Source: Deinococcus sp. (GTDB taxonomy: Bacteria > Deinococcota > Deinococci > Deinococcales > Deinococcaceae). Taken from it: 17,798 nt of DNA. The position numbers were made by a program, and so were the translations under genes. Below, in pieces: positions 1 through 6,536 of this stretch. The stretch covers positions 1 to 17,798 of the forward strand of contig NZ_JAGLBB010000062.1 in the NCBI RefSeq assembly GCF_018260555.1. Direction: 5' to 3'. The notes under the pieces are model-generated. The model was given only the letters and a program-made list of their open reading frames with translations, did not search any database and was not told the origin of the DNA. Position 1 is the stretch's first letter; each line of letters begins with the position of its first letter.

Positions 1-24
1 TTGCAGTAAATATTATGCTCATAC

Positions 25-44
25 AAAACGGGAACAAGCGTTTT
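25..44 (-). terminator. Weak hairpin downstream of the putative immunity gene
   Basis: AAAACG (25-30) pairs with CGTTTT (39-44) and is T-rich on either strand, about 75-95 nt after the immunity gene stop. It is nested between longer arms TTATGCTC (13-20) and GAGCATAA (81-88), with CGTGTTT/AAACACG inside. It may end the toxin-immunity transcript. The stem is AT-rich and weak. Confidence 0.35.
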
Positions 45-118
45 TTGCCGTGTTTATCGTGCTGAGCAGTTACCAAACACGAGCATAAAAATTTCTCAAC
101 ATTGGGATTATCCTAGCG

Positions 119-400
119 CTACTCCTCATCCTCAATATCTGGGTCTAGCCCCATGTCTGTCAGAACCTGATGTACAACTTGCTCATGCTCAGGATGAGTG
201 TTCATATACTCGATGCCAATAGCCTGAATGCTTTCAGGCCAACGTGCATATTTCGTTTCAACATCACGGATTCCAGCAATTACCACAGCTAAATCCATCT
301 CCTTAATGGTCTTTTCCCAATAATCGCGATACTCAAAAAAATCATCTTCTGGGCCGATTGGGCCAACCAAAGTAAAGAAAACTTCTTCCTGCTGCATCAT
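119..400 (-). CDS. Small acidic protein, putative immunity protein of the adjacent DUF4157 toxin
   Basis: This encodes a 93-residue, strongly acidic soluble protein (tail DPDIEDEE) with no signal peptide or membrane segment. I recognise no family. Its start codon overlaps the stop of the upstream DUF4157 gene in an ATGA arrangement, and the last toxin codons (GAA GGT AAA) supply the Shine-Dalgarno GGAAGG, so translation is coupled. Like the toxin C-terminal half, and unlike the rest of the window, it is AT-rich, so the two probably arrived together. A small acidic partner directly after a lysine-rich C-terminal domain is the usual layout of polymorphic toxin-immunity pairs. The immunity role is inferred from position, size and charge. 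It could instead be a chaperone or adaptor for the DUF4157 protein. Confidence 0.75.
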   Translation of the reverse strand: MMQQEEVFFTLVGPIGPEDDFFEYRDYWEKTIKEMDLAVVIAGIRDVETKYARWPESIQAIGIEYMNTHPEHEQVVHQVLTDMGLDPDIEDEE

Positions 401-2472
401 TTACCTTCCAGGGTTAATTGATAAATAGTACGAGTAGTCTTTGAACCCACCCAATAACCGAGGCCACCAGCAACCAGTGTCCCGACGCCATGAGCAATCC
501 ATGCGGGCCATCCTGCCACATCCGCAGGAGTAAACCAAACTGCAAAAGCACTGCCAGCCGCAGTTGCTCCTGCCCAACCTCCCACAGATTCTACCACCGC
601 CAACTTCTTATCTTTAGCATGGTAGATCTGATAAATATCTCCTGCTACGGCCACAACAATCAGCAACCGTCCGCCATAGCGGTACACCCCTTTGACTACG
701 CCTTTAATCTGAGCAGACTTTATAAGTTTTTCTGAGGCTTCCTGTATTGGCTTCTCAACCAGATATCCAGACCTATTTAAGCTCCTTATAAGTTCGCCAA
801 CCGAAGTCTTTACTTTGATCTTTCTAGGATCGGTGACGACAGCAAATTCACCATTCCCCTGTTTGGAAAAGACACTATTTTCTAGAACTACTCTGCCAAC
901 ACCTTTTCCAGAAACCTTTATCTTGGCAGCGACTTTATCCCACATCTTTGTTTCAGTAAATTGATTTTGGAAGTTTTTATATGCCTTTCTTTCATTTGAA
1001 TTGGTCGGCATTTTTCCCGTTCTCTTAATCCATTCCTTATCAATTGCATCTTTAAATTCTACTTCAGCTTCCCTAAGAAGTTTAATAAGATCAACCTCTT
1101 TGAAGACCAAAGCCTCTTTAGAAATCGCCATGTTCACTTCAATAGGAATATTCTTGCTCGCGTCAATACCGACGTATGGGTTTCCCTTGGTCACGAACCA
1201 ACTAGCACCACCCTTACCCAGCTCTGGCTTAAAATTGAAACCACCGGTAGAGTTATATGATTCAAGCATTTTTAGCGCAACATCCGGGTGAACTTTCGTG
1301 GTTCCTATCTCTGGCGTACTTTTCGAATCGGCAGATTTTTGAATTACATTTTGATATATGCCGGTTCTTGCAGGAGTTGAAGCCAAATGCCTTCCAGCTT
1401 TGTTTTTAAGATTATCGACTGGCTTTGAGGCCAGCTTGCGGCCCATAGCACGAGCCTGAGTCTCATGGCTGCCACTGGGGTCAATGCCTGGGCCGACTTC
1501 TCCACGTGCCTGCTGCACGGTATGCGTGACTTCGTGGGCCAGCAACTCCAGACCTGATTGACTGTTGGGGTTAAACTTCCCGCTCTGAAAGTAAATGTCC
1601 GTGCCCGTGGTAAAGGCGATGGCGTTCACGCCTTTTGCCAGCTTATCGGCTTCCGCATCGTCGTGGATGCGCACGCGGCTCAGGTCGTAGTTCAGGCCCC
1701 CCTCCAGGTGGCGCTGGATCGCCTCCGAGAGCGGGTTCCCCGCCCCGCGTCGCGCCTGGATGCGTTGCAGGACAGGCTGGGTCGCCTCGGCGTCCAGCTC
1801 GGCCAGTTGCCGTTGCAGGGTCTGGAGGGTGCCGAAGTTCAATGCCGCCTGTTCCTGCGTCAGTTGGCGTTGCAGCGCCTCATCTGTCGCGCGTTGCAGG
1901 GGCAGGCGTTCGGATGGGGACACCATGCCCAGCACCACCCGGGACACCGGGGCGCTCAGCGCGTGGCGTTGCAGGGTGGCGAGGTGCTCGCCGTACGTGG
2001 CGTACCGGGCCTGCGCCTCGCCCCGGTCGCTGCGGAAGCTGTGGGCGAGGGTCTGCGCGACCTGTCGTTGCAGGGCCGTGAATTCCCCGAACGCGCGGGT
2101 GTCCAGACGCTGCCCCTCGACGCCCTCGGCACGGCGGCGCATGACCGTGACCCAGTCGGCGGGCGTGGTGGGTTTCACCGGGACGGGCGGCTGCGCTGGT
2201 TGCTGTGCGGGGGCGGCCCTGTCCAGCGTGGTGATCTGGTGTTGCAAGGTGGCGCGTTCGCCAGTCAGGCGGTCCTGTTCCTGTCGGTTGAGGCTCGCGG
2301 CCCGCAGTACGGGCGCGGCGGCCTGTCGCTGGGCGGCCTGCGGCCGGGCCGTGAAGCGTTGCAGCGCCCACCCCTGCGCTTCCAGGTGTGTCAGGGTAGG
2401 CGGGTCCGGGGTGTGGATGCTGGCCTGCCGGGTAGCGGGTTCTGGCCGCTGTGGTTTGCGCTGGTATTCCAT
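397..2472 (-). CDS. DUF4157 (eCIS-core-domain) putative toxin with variable C-terminal domain
   Basis: The protein has 691 residues. The start is the ATG with a strong AGGAGG 4 nt upstream; a longer reading frame to 2673 exists but would run through a repeat. Residues 1-240 are Q/R/A-rich and probably partly coiled coil. Residues about 248-322 match DUF4157, with HEVTH at 313-317, a zincin-type HExxH. DUF4157 is a marker of cargo associated with extracellular contractile injection systems and of some polymorphic toxins. From about residue 345 the composition becomes AT-rich and lysine-rich. Residues about 360-595 form a domain I do not recognise. Residues 596-625 hold a hydrophobic stretch (LLIVVAVAG), and 626-691 are glycine-rich with small-residue spacing (GGWAGATAAG, VAGGLGYWVG), like a glycine-zipper membrane segment. 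No signal peptide is visible. The toxin function, and delivery by a contractile system encoded elsewhere, are inferences. DUF4157 itself is a confident call. Confidence 0.85.
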   Translation of the reverse strand: MEYQRKPQRPEPATRQASIHTPDPPTLTHLEAQGWALQRFTARPQAAQRQAAAPVLRAASLNRQEQDRLTGERATLQHQITTLDRAAPAQQPAQPPVPVKPTTPADWVTVMRRRAEGVEGQRLDTRAFGEFTALQRQVAQTLAHSFRSDRGEAQARYATYGEHLATLQRHALSAPVSRVVLGMVSPSERLPLQRATDEALQRQLTQEQAALNFGTLQTLQRQLAELDAEATQPVLQRIQARRGAGNPLSEAIQRHLEGGLNYDLSRVRIHDDAEADKLAKGVNAIAFTTGTDIYFQSGKFNPNSQSGLELLAHEVTHTVQQARGEVGPGIDPSGSHETQARAMGRKLASKPVDNLKNKAGRHLASTPARTGIYQNVIQKSADSKSTPEIGTTKVHPDVALKMLESYNSTGGFNFKPELGKGGASWFVTKGNPYVGIDASKNIPIEVNMAISKEALVFKEVDLIKLLREAEVEFKDAIDKEWIKRTGKMPTNSNERKAYKNFQNQFTETKMWDKVAAKIKVSGKGVGRVVLENSVFSKQGNGEFAVVTDPRKIKVKTSVGELIRSLNRSGYLVEKPIQEASEKLIKSAQIKGVVKGVYRYGGRLLIVVAVAGDIYQIYHAKDKKLAVVESVGGWAGATAAGSAFAVWFTPADVAGWPAWIAHGVGTLVAGGLGYWVGSKTTRTIYQLTLEGK

Positions 2473-2502
2473 CGCTCCTCCTGCGGTTACAGTAACCCGC
2501 AG
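2473..2502 (-). promoter_or_regulatory. Promoter/RBS module with dyad upstream of the DUF4157 gene
   Basis: On the minus strand a -10-like TACTGT (2494-2489) is followed after 6 nt by AGGAGG (2482-2477) and then, 4 nt later, by ATG. A transcript from this -10 would begin almost at the Shine-Dalgarno. The -10 is embedded in a dyad, CTGCGG(G)TTAC-T-GTAACCGCAG, whose second arm runs into the Shine-Dalgarno. Nearly the same module lies at 3254-3278. No good -35 is visible, so the promoter assignment is tentative. The ribosome-binding site is clear. Confidence 0.5.
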
Positions 2503-2551
2503 GTCCGTTGGTGTGGGGCGAAGTTGACCAGCCGTTCCACTAGGGGTCAGG

Positions 2552-2690
2552 CTCATACGGACTGCCGTTTGTTTCGTTGACAACCCGGGAGGGCACCGGG
2601 TTGCCAACTCCACGTCCGGAACCCGCTTTTCTCGTACTCGCTCCGCTCCGATTGAATGGTCTTTGCAGCCCATTCAATCGGAGTCCGTAT
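2552..2690. repeat. Structured intergenic repeat, copy R1
   Basis: The element is closed by ATACGGACT (2555-2563) pairing with AGTCCGTAT (2682-2690). Inside are two perfect hairpins: CAACCCGG (2581-2588) with CCGGGTTG (2596-2603), and a 14-bp stem CTCCGATTGAATGG (2646-2659) with its complement at 2670-2683. The sequence is clearly related to 12485-12622 over its whole length, and its left end recurs at 17570-17590. It lies between the lipoprotein and DUF4157 genes, where it could end or modulate transcription. It resembles the small noncoding repeats known in Deinococcus, but the family name is not established here. Confidence 0.8.
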
Positions 2691-2732
2691 CAGACGGATT
2701 CGGGCGGACCTGCGGGCGGCAGAGAACGCCTT

Positions 2733-3197
2733 TCAGGCGAGCAGCAGGACGATGAACACCATGCCTTCTTTCTGCACCGCCAGGATGGGAACGTCCGAAG
2801 TCAGAACCAATGACGAGGTGTCCACCTGCCTGCCCTGGATCAGGTCGTTCAGGTCGATGCTGGCCGCCGCGAAGCTCGTGATCACCTGTTCGTCAACGGT
2901 CACGCCGGGGTAGGAGGCGTCCGGGAGGAGCGTGGCGAACGGGAACGCGGCGTACAGCAGGGAATCGGTTGGGCCGGGCACCCACCCTTGCATGCCCAGC
3001 GGCGCGGCCAGCCAGCCGACGCGGCTGACGTCTTCGAGCGCGAGGAAGCGCCGGATGTTCCCACCGTACGTGACCTGCCGATCCTGTTGGACTTGCGAGG
3101 TCGGCCCGCCCGGACCGCCCCCAGCCTGATCCTGATCGCGGCATCCGAGCAGGGCGAGGGTGATCGTCAGGGCGCAGATCAGTGTTCCCGGGTTCAC
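2733..3197 (-). CDS. Putative lipoprotein of unknown function
   Basis: This 154-residue protein starts at a GTG whose first bases overlap the TGA of a 19-codon ORF (GTGA), so initiation may be coupled to that ORF. The N-terminus is a lipoprotein signal: MNPGTLICALTITLALLGC, with lipobox LLGC and cysteine 19, followed by a G/P/Q-rich linker. I recognise no family for residues 40-154. The end is very hydrophobic (VFIVLLLA). The gene lies on the same strand upstream of the DUF4157 gene, separated by repeat R1, and shares its upstream module, so joint expression is likely. Its base composition is that of the host, unlike the toxin tail. It may be an accessory surface or periplasmic protein of that locus; this is inference. 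Confidence 0.7.
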   Translation of the reverse strand: MNPGTLICALTITLALLGCRDQDQAGGGPGGPTSQVQQDRQVTYGGNIRRFLALEDVSRVGWLAAPLGMQGWVPGPTDSLLYAAFPFATLLPDASYPGVTVDEQVITSFAAASIDLNDLIQGRQVDTSSLVLTSDVPILAVQKEGMVFIVLLLA

Positions 3198-3253
3198 GCT
3201 GGATTCCCGGAGGTCGTACGTGCAGGCGTCCAGGGGGTGATTGGGTCGTCCAT
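3194..3253 (-). CDS. Possible 19-codon leader ORF coupled to the lipoprotein gene
   Basis: This ORF reads MDDPITPWTPARTTSGNPA. It begins at an ATG with AGGAGG at ideal spacing and stops inside the GTG start of the lipoprotein gene. The lipoprotein GTG has no good Shine-Dalgarno of its own, so translating this peptide may deliver ribosomes to it. The ORF could be a leader peptide, or the remnant of a longer N-terminus lost by frameshift. Protein-level evidence is lacking. Confidence 0.4.
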   Translation of the reverse strand: MDDPITPWTPARTTSGNPA

Positions 3254-3278
3254 CGTTCCTCCTGCGTTCACAGTAACG
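3254..3278 (-). promoter_or_regulatory. Promoter/RBS module upstream of leader ORF and lipoprotein gene
   Basis: On the minus strand the order is TACTGT (3275-3270), then 6 nt, then AGGAGG (3263-3258), then 4 nt, then ATG. Sequence and spacing are nearly identical to the module in front of the DUF4157 gene (shared GTTACTGT and AACGCAGGAGG or AACCGCAGGAGG). This suggests common control of both genes. Confidence 0.5.
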
Positions 3279-3352
3279 GGTGGTCCCAGTGGTTCACTGC
3301 CACATTGACGGGCGGTCCGGTCGGCGTTACCGTCGCTGCGCCGCGCACCCCG

Positions 3353-3358
3353 TATCCT
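3353..3358 (+). promoter_or_regulatory. -10 hexamer of a leaderless promoter for the CobW-like gene
   Basis: TATCCT sits 7 nt before the ATG at 3366, with no Shine-Dalgarno between them. This geometry puts the transcription start at or next to the start codon, as is common in Deinococcus. The 16-nt string TATCCTGCGCGGCATG differs at only two positions from the one before the LysM/M23 gene. Confidence 0.6.
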
Positions 3359-3365
3359 GCGCGGC

Positions 3366-4337
3366 ATGACTGTGCCTGCTGACCGCCCTGATGAACGCAT
3401 TCCGGTGATCGTGGTGGGTGGGTTTCTGGGTGCGGGGAAGACGACGCTGGTGAATCACCTGATCCGGTCGCTGCCGCACCGGCTGGGTGTGATCGTGAAC
3501 GAGTTCGGCGCGCAGGGCGTGGACGGCAGTCTGATCGAGCGGCTTCAGGATGACGTGACGGAACTGACGGCCGGGTGCCTGTGCTGCACGGGCCGGGATG
3601 ATCTGCTGCGGGCGCTGGTGACGATTGCCATGCGCGAGCAGAAGCCGGACGCGGTGGTGGTGGAACTGTCGGGCGTGGCGGACCCGACGCCGGTGCTGAC
3701 GACGCTGCTGGAACGGTCGGTGCGCGCGGCGTTCCGCGTGACGACGCTGGTGGCGGTCGTGGACGCCCGGCACGCGCTTCAGACGTTGCGGGAGCATCCG
3801 GAGGCGGCGCGGCAACTGGCGTACGCGAACGTGGTGGTGCTGAACAAGACCGACCTCGCCGACCCGACGTTGCTGGAGCACGCGCAGGGCGTGCTGCGCG
3901 GCGTCAATCCCCTGGCGGAGATCAAACGGGTGGAGCGGGGGCAGGTGGACGCGGACGCCCTGCTGGCCCGTGATGATTTTGATCCGCGCGTGCTGGACGG
4001 CGTGGACGCCCACGCGGCACACACGCCTGGTCTGATCTCGTTCACGTTGCGCGCGGACCGGCCGCTGGACCCGTACGCGTGGCAGCGCTTCATGACGGAG
4101 TTCCTGCTGTCCCGCCCGTCCGAGGTGCTGCGCGCCAAGGGGTTCCTGGATCTGTTCGGGTACCCGCAGCGGATTCTGTTTCAGGCGGTGCGGGACCTGT
4201 TCACGGCGGACGCCTGGGACACCGGGGACGGCACCTCTGAACTGGTGGTGATCGGGCGCGGCCTGGACCGCGCGGAGTTCGCGGTGGCGTGGGAGGCGTG
4301 CCTGACGCCGGACCCGGCGGATCTGATCCCGGACTGA
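3366..4337 (+). CDS. CobW/G3E-family GTPase, putative metal chaperone
   Basis: This 323-residue protein is a P-loop GTPase of the COG0523 group, which delivers metals such as zinc or cobalt to target enzymes. Visible motifs are Walker A GGFLGAGKT (18-26), the family's metal-binding GCLCC (70-74), a Walker B-like VVVELSG (97-103) and the guanine-specificity NKTD (160-163). A CobW C-terminal domain covers roughly 230-320. Length is normal for the family. The start is the ATG with a leaderless -10 directly upstream. It is divergent from the lipoprotein gene, and no cobalamin or zinc-regulon genes lie beside it, so the client metal and partner cannot be told from this window. Confidence 0.93.
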   Translation: MTVPADRPDERIPVIVVGGFLGAGKTTLVNHLIRSLPHRLGVIVNEFGAQGVDGSLIERLQDDVTELTAGCLCCTGRDDLLRALVTIAMREQKPDAVVVELSGVADPTPVLTTLLERSVRAAFRVTTLVAVVDARHALQTLREHPEAARQLAYANVVVLNKTDLADPTLLEHAQGVLRGVNPLAEIKRVERGQVDADALLARDDFDPRVLDGVDAHAAHTPGLISFTLRADRPLDPYAWQRFMTEFLLSRPSEVLRAKGFLDLFGYPQRILFQAVRDLFTADAWDTGDGTSELVVIGRGLDRAEFAVAWEACLTPDPADLIPD

Positions 4338-4432
4338 GGCTCCAGTCGTATTGCAGGCCCGGCCGGGTGGACCGCCGGGGGCGCATGAACGAACCTGAAA
4401 TCGCGGCGCACGCGCCCGGGGATCGCCGGTCC

Positions 4433-4461
4433 TACAGTGGGGGCGTCACAGGAGGTCTTCT
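4433..4461 (+). promoter_or_regulatory. Probable -10 and RBS of the DUF2231 gene
   Basis: A -10-like TACAGT (4433-4438) is followed by a short leader carrying GGAGGT just before the ATG at 4462. Unlike several neighbours, this gene seems to have a short leader with a strong Shine-Dalgarno. No -35 consensus is visible. Confidence 0.4.
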
Positions 4462-5040
4462 ATGCTGAACTTGAACCGTACCCGGCCACCCGCACACGTT
4501 CTGGAAGACGCCATCAGCGACCACGACGCGCTGGAGGGCGTGGCCGACACGCTCCAGACGCTGTTGCGTGGTGCGGAGTCGGCCCTGCCCGGCGGCGTGA
4601 TGGACACCCTGCACGGCGAGTGGCTGGGGCATCCGCTGCATCCCATTCTGGTGCACCTGCCGCTGGGCGGGTGGGTGATCGCGGCGGGCCTGGATCACCT
4701 GCCCACGCCGTCGCCGGGCACGAACGACGCGGCGGCGGACCGGGCGCTGCTGCTGGGCACGCTGGGCGCAGTGGGGACCATCGCGACCGGCTGGGCCGAC
4801 TGGTCGAACACGCGCGGGCAGGCGCGGCGCACCGGCCTGATTCACGGGACGCTGAACGAGGCGGCGTTCCTGCTGAACGTGGGCTCGCTGCTGGCGCGGC
4901 GGCGTGGTCGGCGCGGCCTGGGCAAGGCCCTGTCGGGCGCGGCGCTGGGCTTGGCGGTCGCCGGCGGGTTCCTGGGCGGCGAACTGGTGTACCGGCATGG
5001 GCTGGGGGTGGGTCGCACGCTGGCCCACCGGCAGAGCTAA
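4462..5040 (+). CDS. DUF2231 family membrane protein
   Basis: This 192-residue protein is predicted to lie in the inner membrane. The DUF2231 hallmark HPLHPILVHLPLG lies near residue 55 and opens the first helix. Three further hydrophobic segments follow at about 95-115, 130-150 and 155-180 (ALLLGTLGAVGTIATG, AAFLLNVGSLL, GAALGLAVAGGFLGG). Histidines in HPxHPxxVH could bind metal or heme, but the biochemical role of the family is unknown. The start is supported by GGAGGT 7 nt upstream. It follows the CobW-like gene on the same strand by 124 nt and appears to have its own promoter. Confidence 0.85.
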   Translation: MLNLNRTRPPAHVLEDAISDHDALEGVADTLQTLLRGAESALPGGVMDTLHGEWLGHPLHPILVHLPLGGWVIAAGLDHLPTPSPGTNDAAADRALLLGTLGAVGTIATGWADWSNTRGQARRTGLIHGTLNEAAFLLNVGSLLARRRGRRGLGKALSGAALGLAVAGGFLGGELVYRHGLGVGRTLAHRQS

Positions 5041-5041
5041 T

Positions 5042-5089
5042 ACGAACGCAGGTGGAGTGGTTGTTGCCCACCACTCAATCTGCGTCCGT
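5042..5089. repeat. Long imperfect hairpin after the DUF2231 gene
   Basis: Two 19-nt arms (5042-5060 and 5071-5089) pair with three mismatches around a 10-nt loop, starting 1 nt after the stop codon. There is no U-tract. The right arm, ending CTCAATCTGCGTCCGT, resembles the right end of repeat R1 (TTCAATCGGAGTCCGT), so this may be a reduced member of that family. It could protect the 3' end of the mRNA or attenuate transcription. Confidence 0.55.
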
Positions 5090-5106
5090 GTGCGCCGCCG
5101 GGACGG

Positions 5107-5112
5107 TAGCAT
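5107..5112 (+). promoter_or_regulatory. -10 hexamer of a probable leaderless promoter for the thioesterase gene
   Basis: TAGCAT lies 6 nt before the ATG at 5119. The intervening CGGAGT could also act as a weak, very close Shine-Dalgarno, so a leaderless start is likely but not certain. Confidence 0.5.
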
Positions 5113-5118
5113 CGGAGT

Positions 5119-5583
5119 ATGACGCTGCATCCCGACCTGCTGTTCCCCACCGCGCATGAACTCGACACGCTGTCGCCCGAGGCGCTGGCAGGCCGCATGA
5201 ACGCCCTTCAGGGCACGCTGGGCGAGCGGCTGGGCATCGAGTTCGTGCAGGTGGGCCGCGAGCGGCTGGTAGCCAGAATGCCGGTCGAAGGCAACCGCCA
5301 GCCGGCCGGGCGGCTGCACGGCGGCGCGAACCTCGCCCTGGCCGAGGAACTGGCCAGCGTGGGCTCGTGGTTGAACCTGGATCCGGCGCGGCAGGTGGCG
5401 GTCGGCGTGGACCTGAGCGGCACGCACGTGCGCGGCGTGACCGACGGCTGGGTGACGGGCGAGGCGGCGCTGTCGTACCGGGGGCGCAGCATGATGGTCT
5501 GGACCATTGAGATTCGCGACGACCGGGAGCGCGTGACGAGCCTGGCGCGCTGCACCTGCAACGTGATCGCCACCGGCGCGTGA
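5119..5583 (+). CDS. PaaI-type hotdog-fold thioesterase
   Basis: This 154-residue cytoplasmic protein fits the 4HBT/PaaI group of acyl-CoA thioesterases. The family signature is seen as RLHGGANLALAEELAS (about 65-80), with HGG at 67-69 and a glutamate at 76/77 in the catalytic-helix position. The later strand pattern (VDLSGTHVRGV, WTIEIRDDRERVTSLARCT) is typical of a hotdog core. The substrate is unknown; PaaI relatives hydrolyse phenylacetyl-CoA-type or other acyl-CoAs. No phenylacetate genes lie nearby, so it may be a general housekeeping thioesterase. Confidence 0.85.
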   Translation: MTLHPDLLFPTAHELDTLSPEALAGRMNALQGTLGERLGIEFVQVGRERLVARMPVEGNRQPAGRLHGGANLALAEELASVGSWLNLDPARQVAVGVDLSGTHVRGVTDGWVTGEAALSYRGRSMMVWTIEIRDDRERVTSLARCTCNVIATGA

Positions 5584-5652
5584 GGGACCGGCATGTGAGG
5601 GACCGCGGCCCCAGCCCGGCGGGGCGCTCAGATTCCGTCAGGCAGGAGCCGG

Positions 5653-5658
5653 TATGCT
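5653..5658 (+). promoter_or_regulatory. -10 hexamer of a leaderless promoter for the LysM/M23 gene
   Basis: TATGCT lies 7 nt before the GTG at 5666. It overlaps an alternative ATG at 5654 that itself has AGGAG upstream. The match to the CobW promoter string favours the GTG start; the AGGAG favours the ATG. Confidence 0.5.
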
Positions 5659-5665
5659 GCGCGGC

Positions 5666-6514
5666 GTGAACGAACGGCAGTCCTTGCGGCGGTTCCTGCG
5701 GGGCGCAACCCTACTTCTGTGCCTGGGCGCGTCGGCGCAGGCGGTCACGTCGTACCGGGTGCAGCCGGGCGACACCCTCAGCGGCATTGCCGCGCGCGCC
5801 GGGGTCAGCGCGGCGCAGATCCGCGCGGTGAACGCCCGGCTGCGTGGTACGGATCAGGTGCAGACCGGGTGGGTGCTGACCCTCCCGGACCGGACGCTGC
5901 CCGCCCGGACGCACACCGTGAAAAACGGTGAGAACCTGTCCGTGATTGCCGCCCGTTACGGCCTGAGCCTGAGCGCCCTGCTGAACGCCAATCCCGCCTA
6001 CCGCAACGGCAAGGCCCTGTGGACCGGGGCGCGCCTGACCATCCCGGCCCGCACTGCCTCGTCGGCCTCTGGGGCAGCCCCGGCCGCCCGGCGTACCGCG
6101 ACTGTCCGCGCGGCGAGTTCGTCCGGTAGCGGGTGGCTGTGGCCGGTCGCGGGCTACCACGGGGTCAGCAGCGGGTACGGGACGCGCGTGCTCGGCGGCG
6201 TGCGCGAGCACCACTGGGGCGTGGATATCGCCGCGCCGGAAGGCACCCTGGTCCGCGCCGCCCGCTCGGGCCGCGTGCTCGAATCCCGCCCGGATTACGA
6301 CCGGGGCTGGGGCTGGACGGTCGTGCTGAAACACCCGGACGGCTGGATCACCCGCTACGCGCACCTGAGCACCAACCTCGTCAAGAAGGGTGAACTGGCC
6401 GTGCGCGGCCAGCCGGTCGGGCGGGTCGGGAACACGGGGCGCAGCACGGGGCCGCACCTGCATTTCGGCACGTACCTGCGCTGGAACCCCCACAATCCGC
6501 TGAGCCTGTACTGA
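5666..6514 (+). CDS. Secreted LysM / M23 peptidoglycan endopeptidase
   Basis: This 282-residue exported protein (286 from the in-frame ATG at 5654) cuts or remodels peptidoglycan. The order is a signal peptide (about 1-26, LLLCLGASAQA), LysM 1 (about 30-74, YRVQPGDTLSGIA), LysM 2 (about 83-127, HTVKNGENLSVIA), an A/S/R-rich linker (128-155), then an M23 domain (157-282). Zinc-site residues are in place: H183 and D187 (HWGVD), H233 (YAH), and H264/H266 (HLHFG). The domain therefore looks catalytically intact. LysM modules anchor it to glycan chains. A GTG start is chosen because a -10 hexamer sits 7 nt before it. It is followed closely by a small ABM-like gene. Confidence 0.93.
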   Translation: MNERQSLRRFLRGATLLLCLGASAQAVTSYRVQPGDTLSGIAARAGVSAAQIRAVNARLRGTDQVQTGWVLTLPDRTLPARTHTVKNGENLSVIAARYGLSLSALLNANPAYRNGKALWTGARLTIPARTASSASGAAPAARRTATVRAASSSGSGWLWPVAGYHGVSSGYGTRVLGGVREHHWGVDIAAPEGTLVRAARSGRVLESRPDYDRGWGWTVVLKHPDGWITRYAHLSTNLVKKGELAVRGQPVGRVGNTGRSTGPHLHFGTYLRWNPHNPLSLY

Positions 6515-6536
6515 TGCCCGGAACGAGGCGCAGCTG

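Noticed and set aside
1558..2580. Long plus-strand open frame (340 codons) opposite the DUF4157 gene
   Set aside because: It is antisense to the GC-rich half of DUF4157. The protein is arginine- and glutamine-rich with no domain, as expected from GC-rich shadow frames.
3327..4022. Histidine/arginine-rich minus-strand ORF of 231 codons
   Set aside because: It is antisense to the CobW-like GTPase; the H/R/Q richness is a mirror of V/A/L codons on the coding strand.
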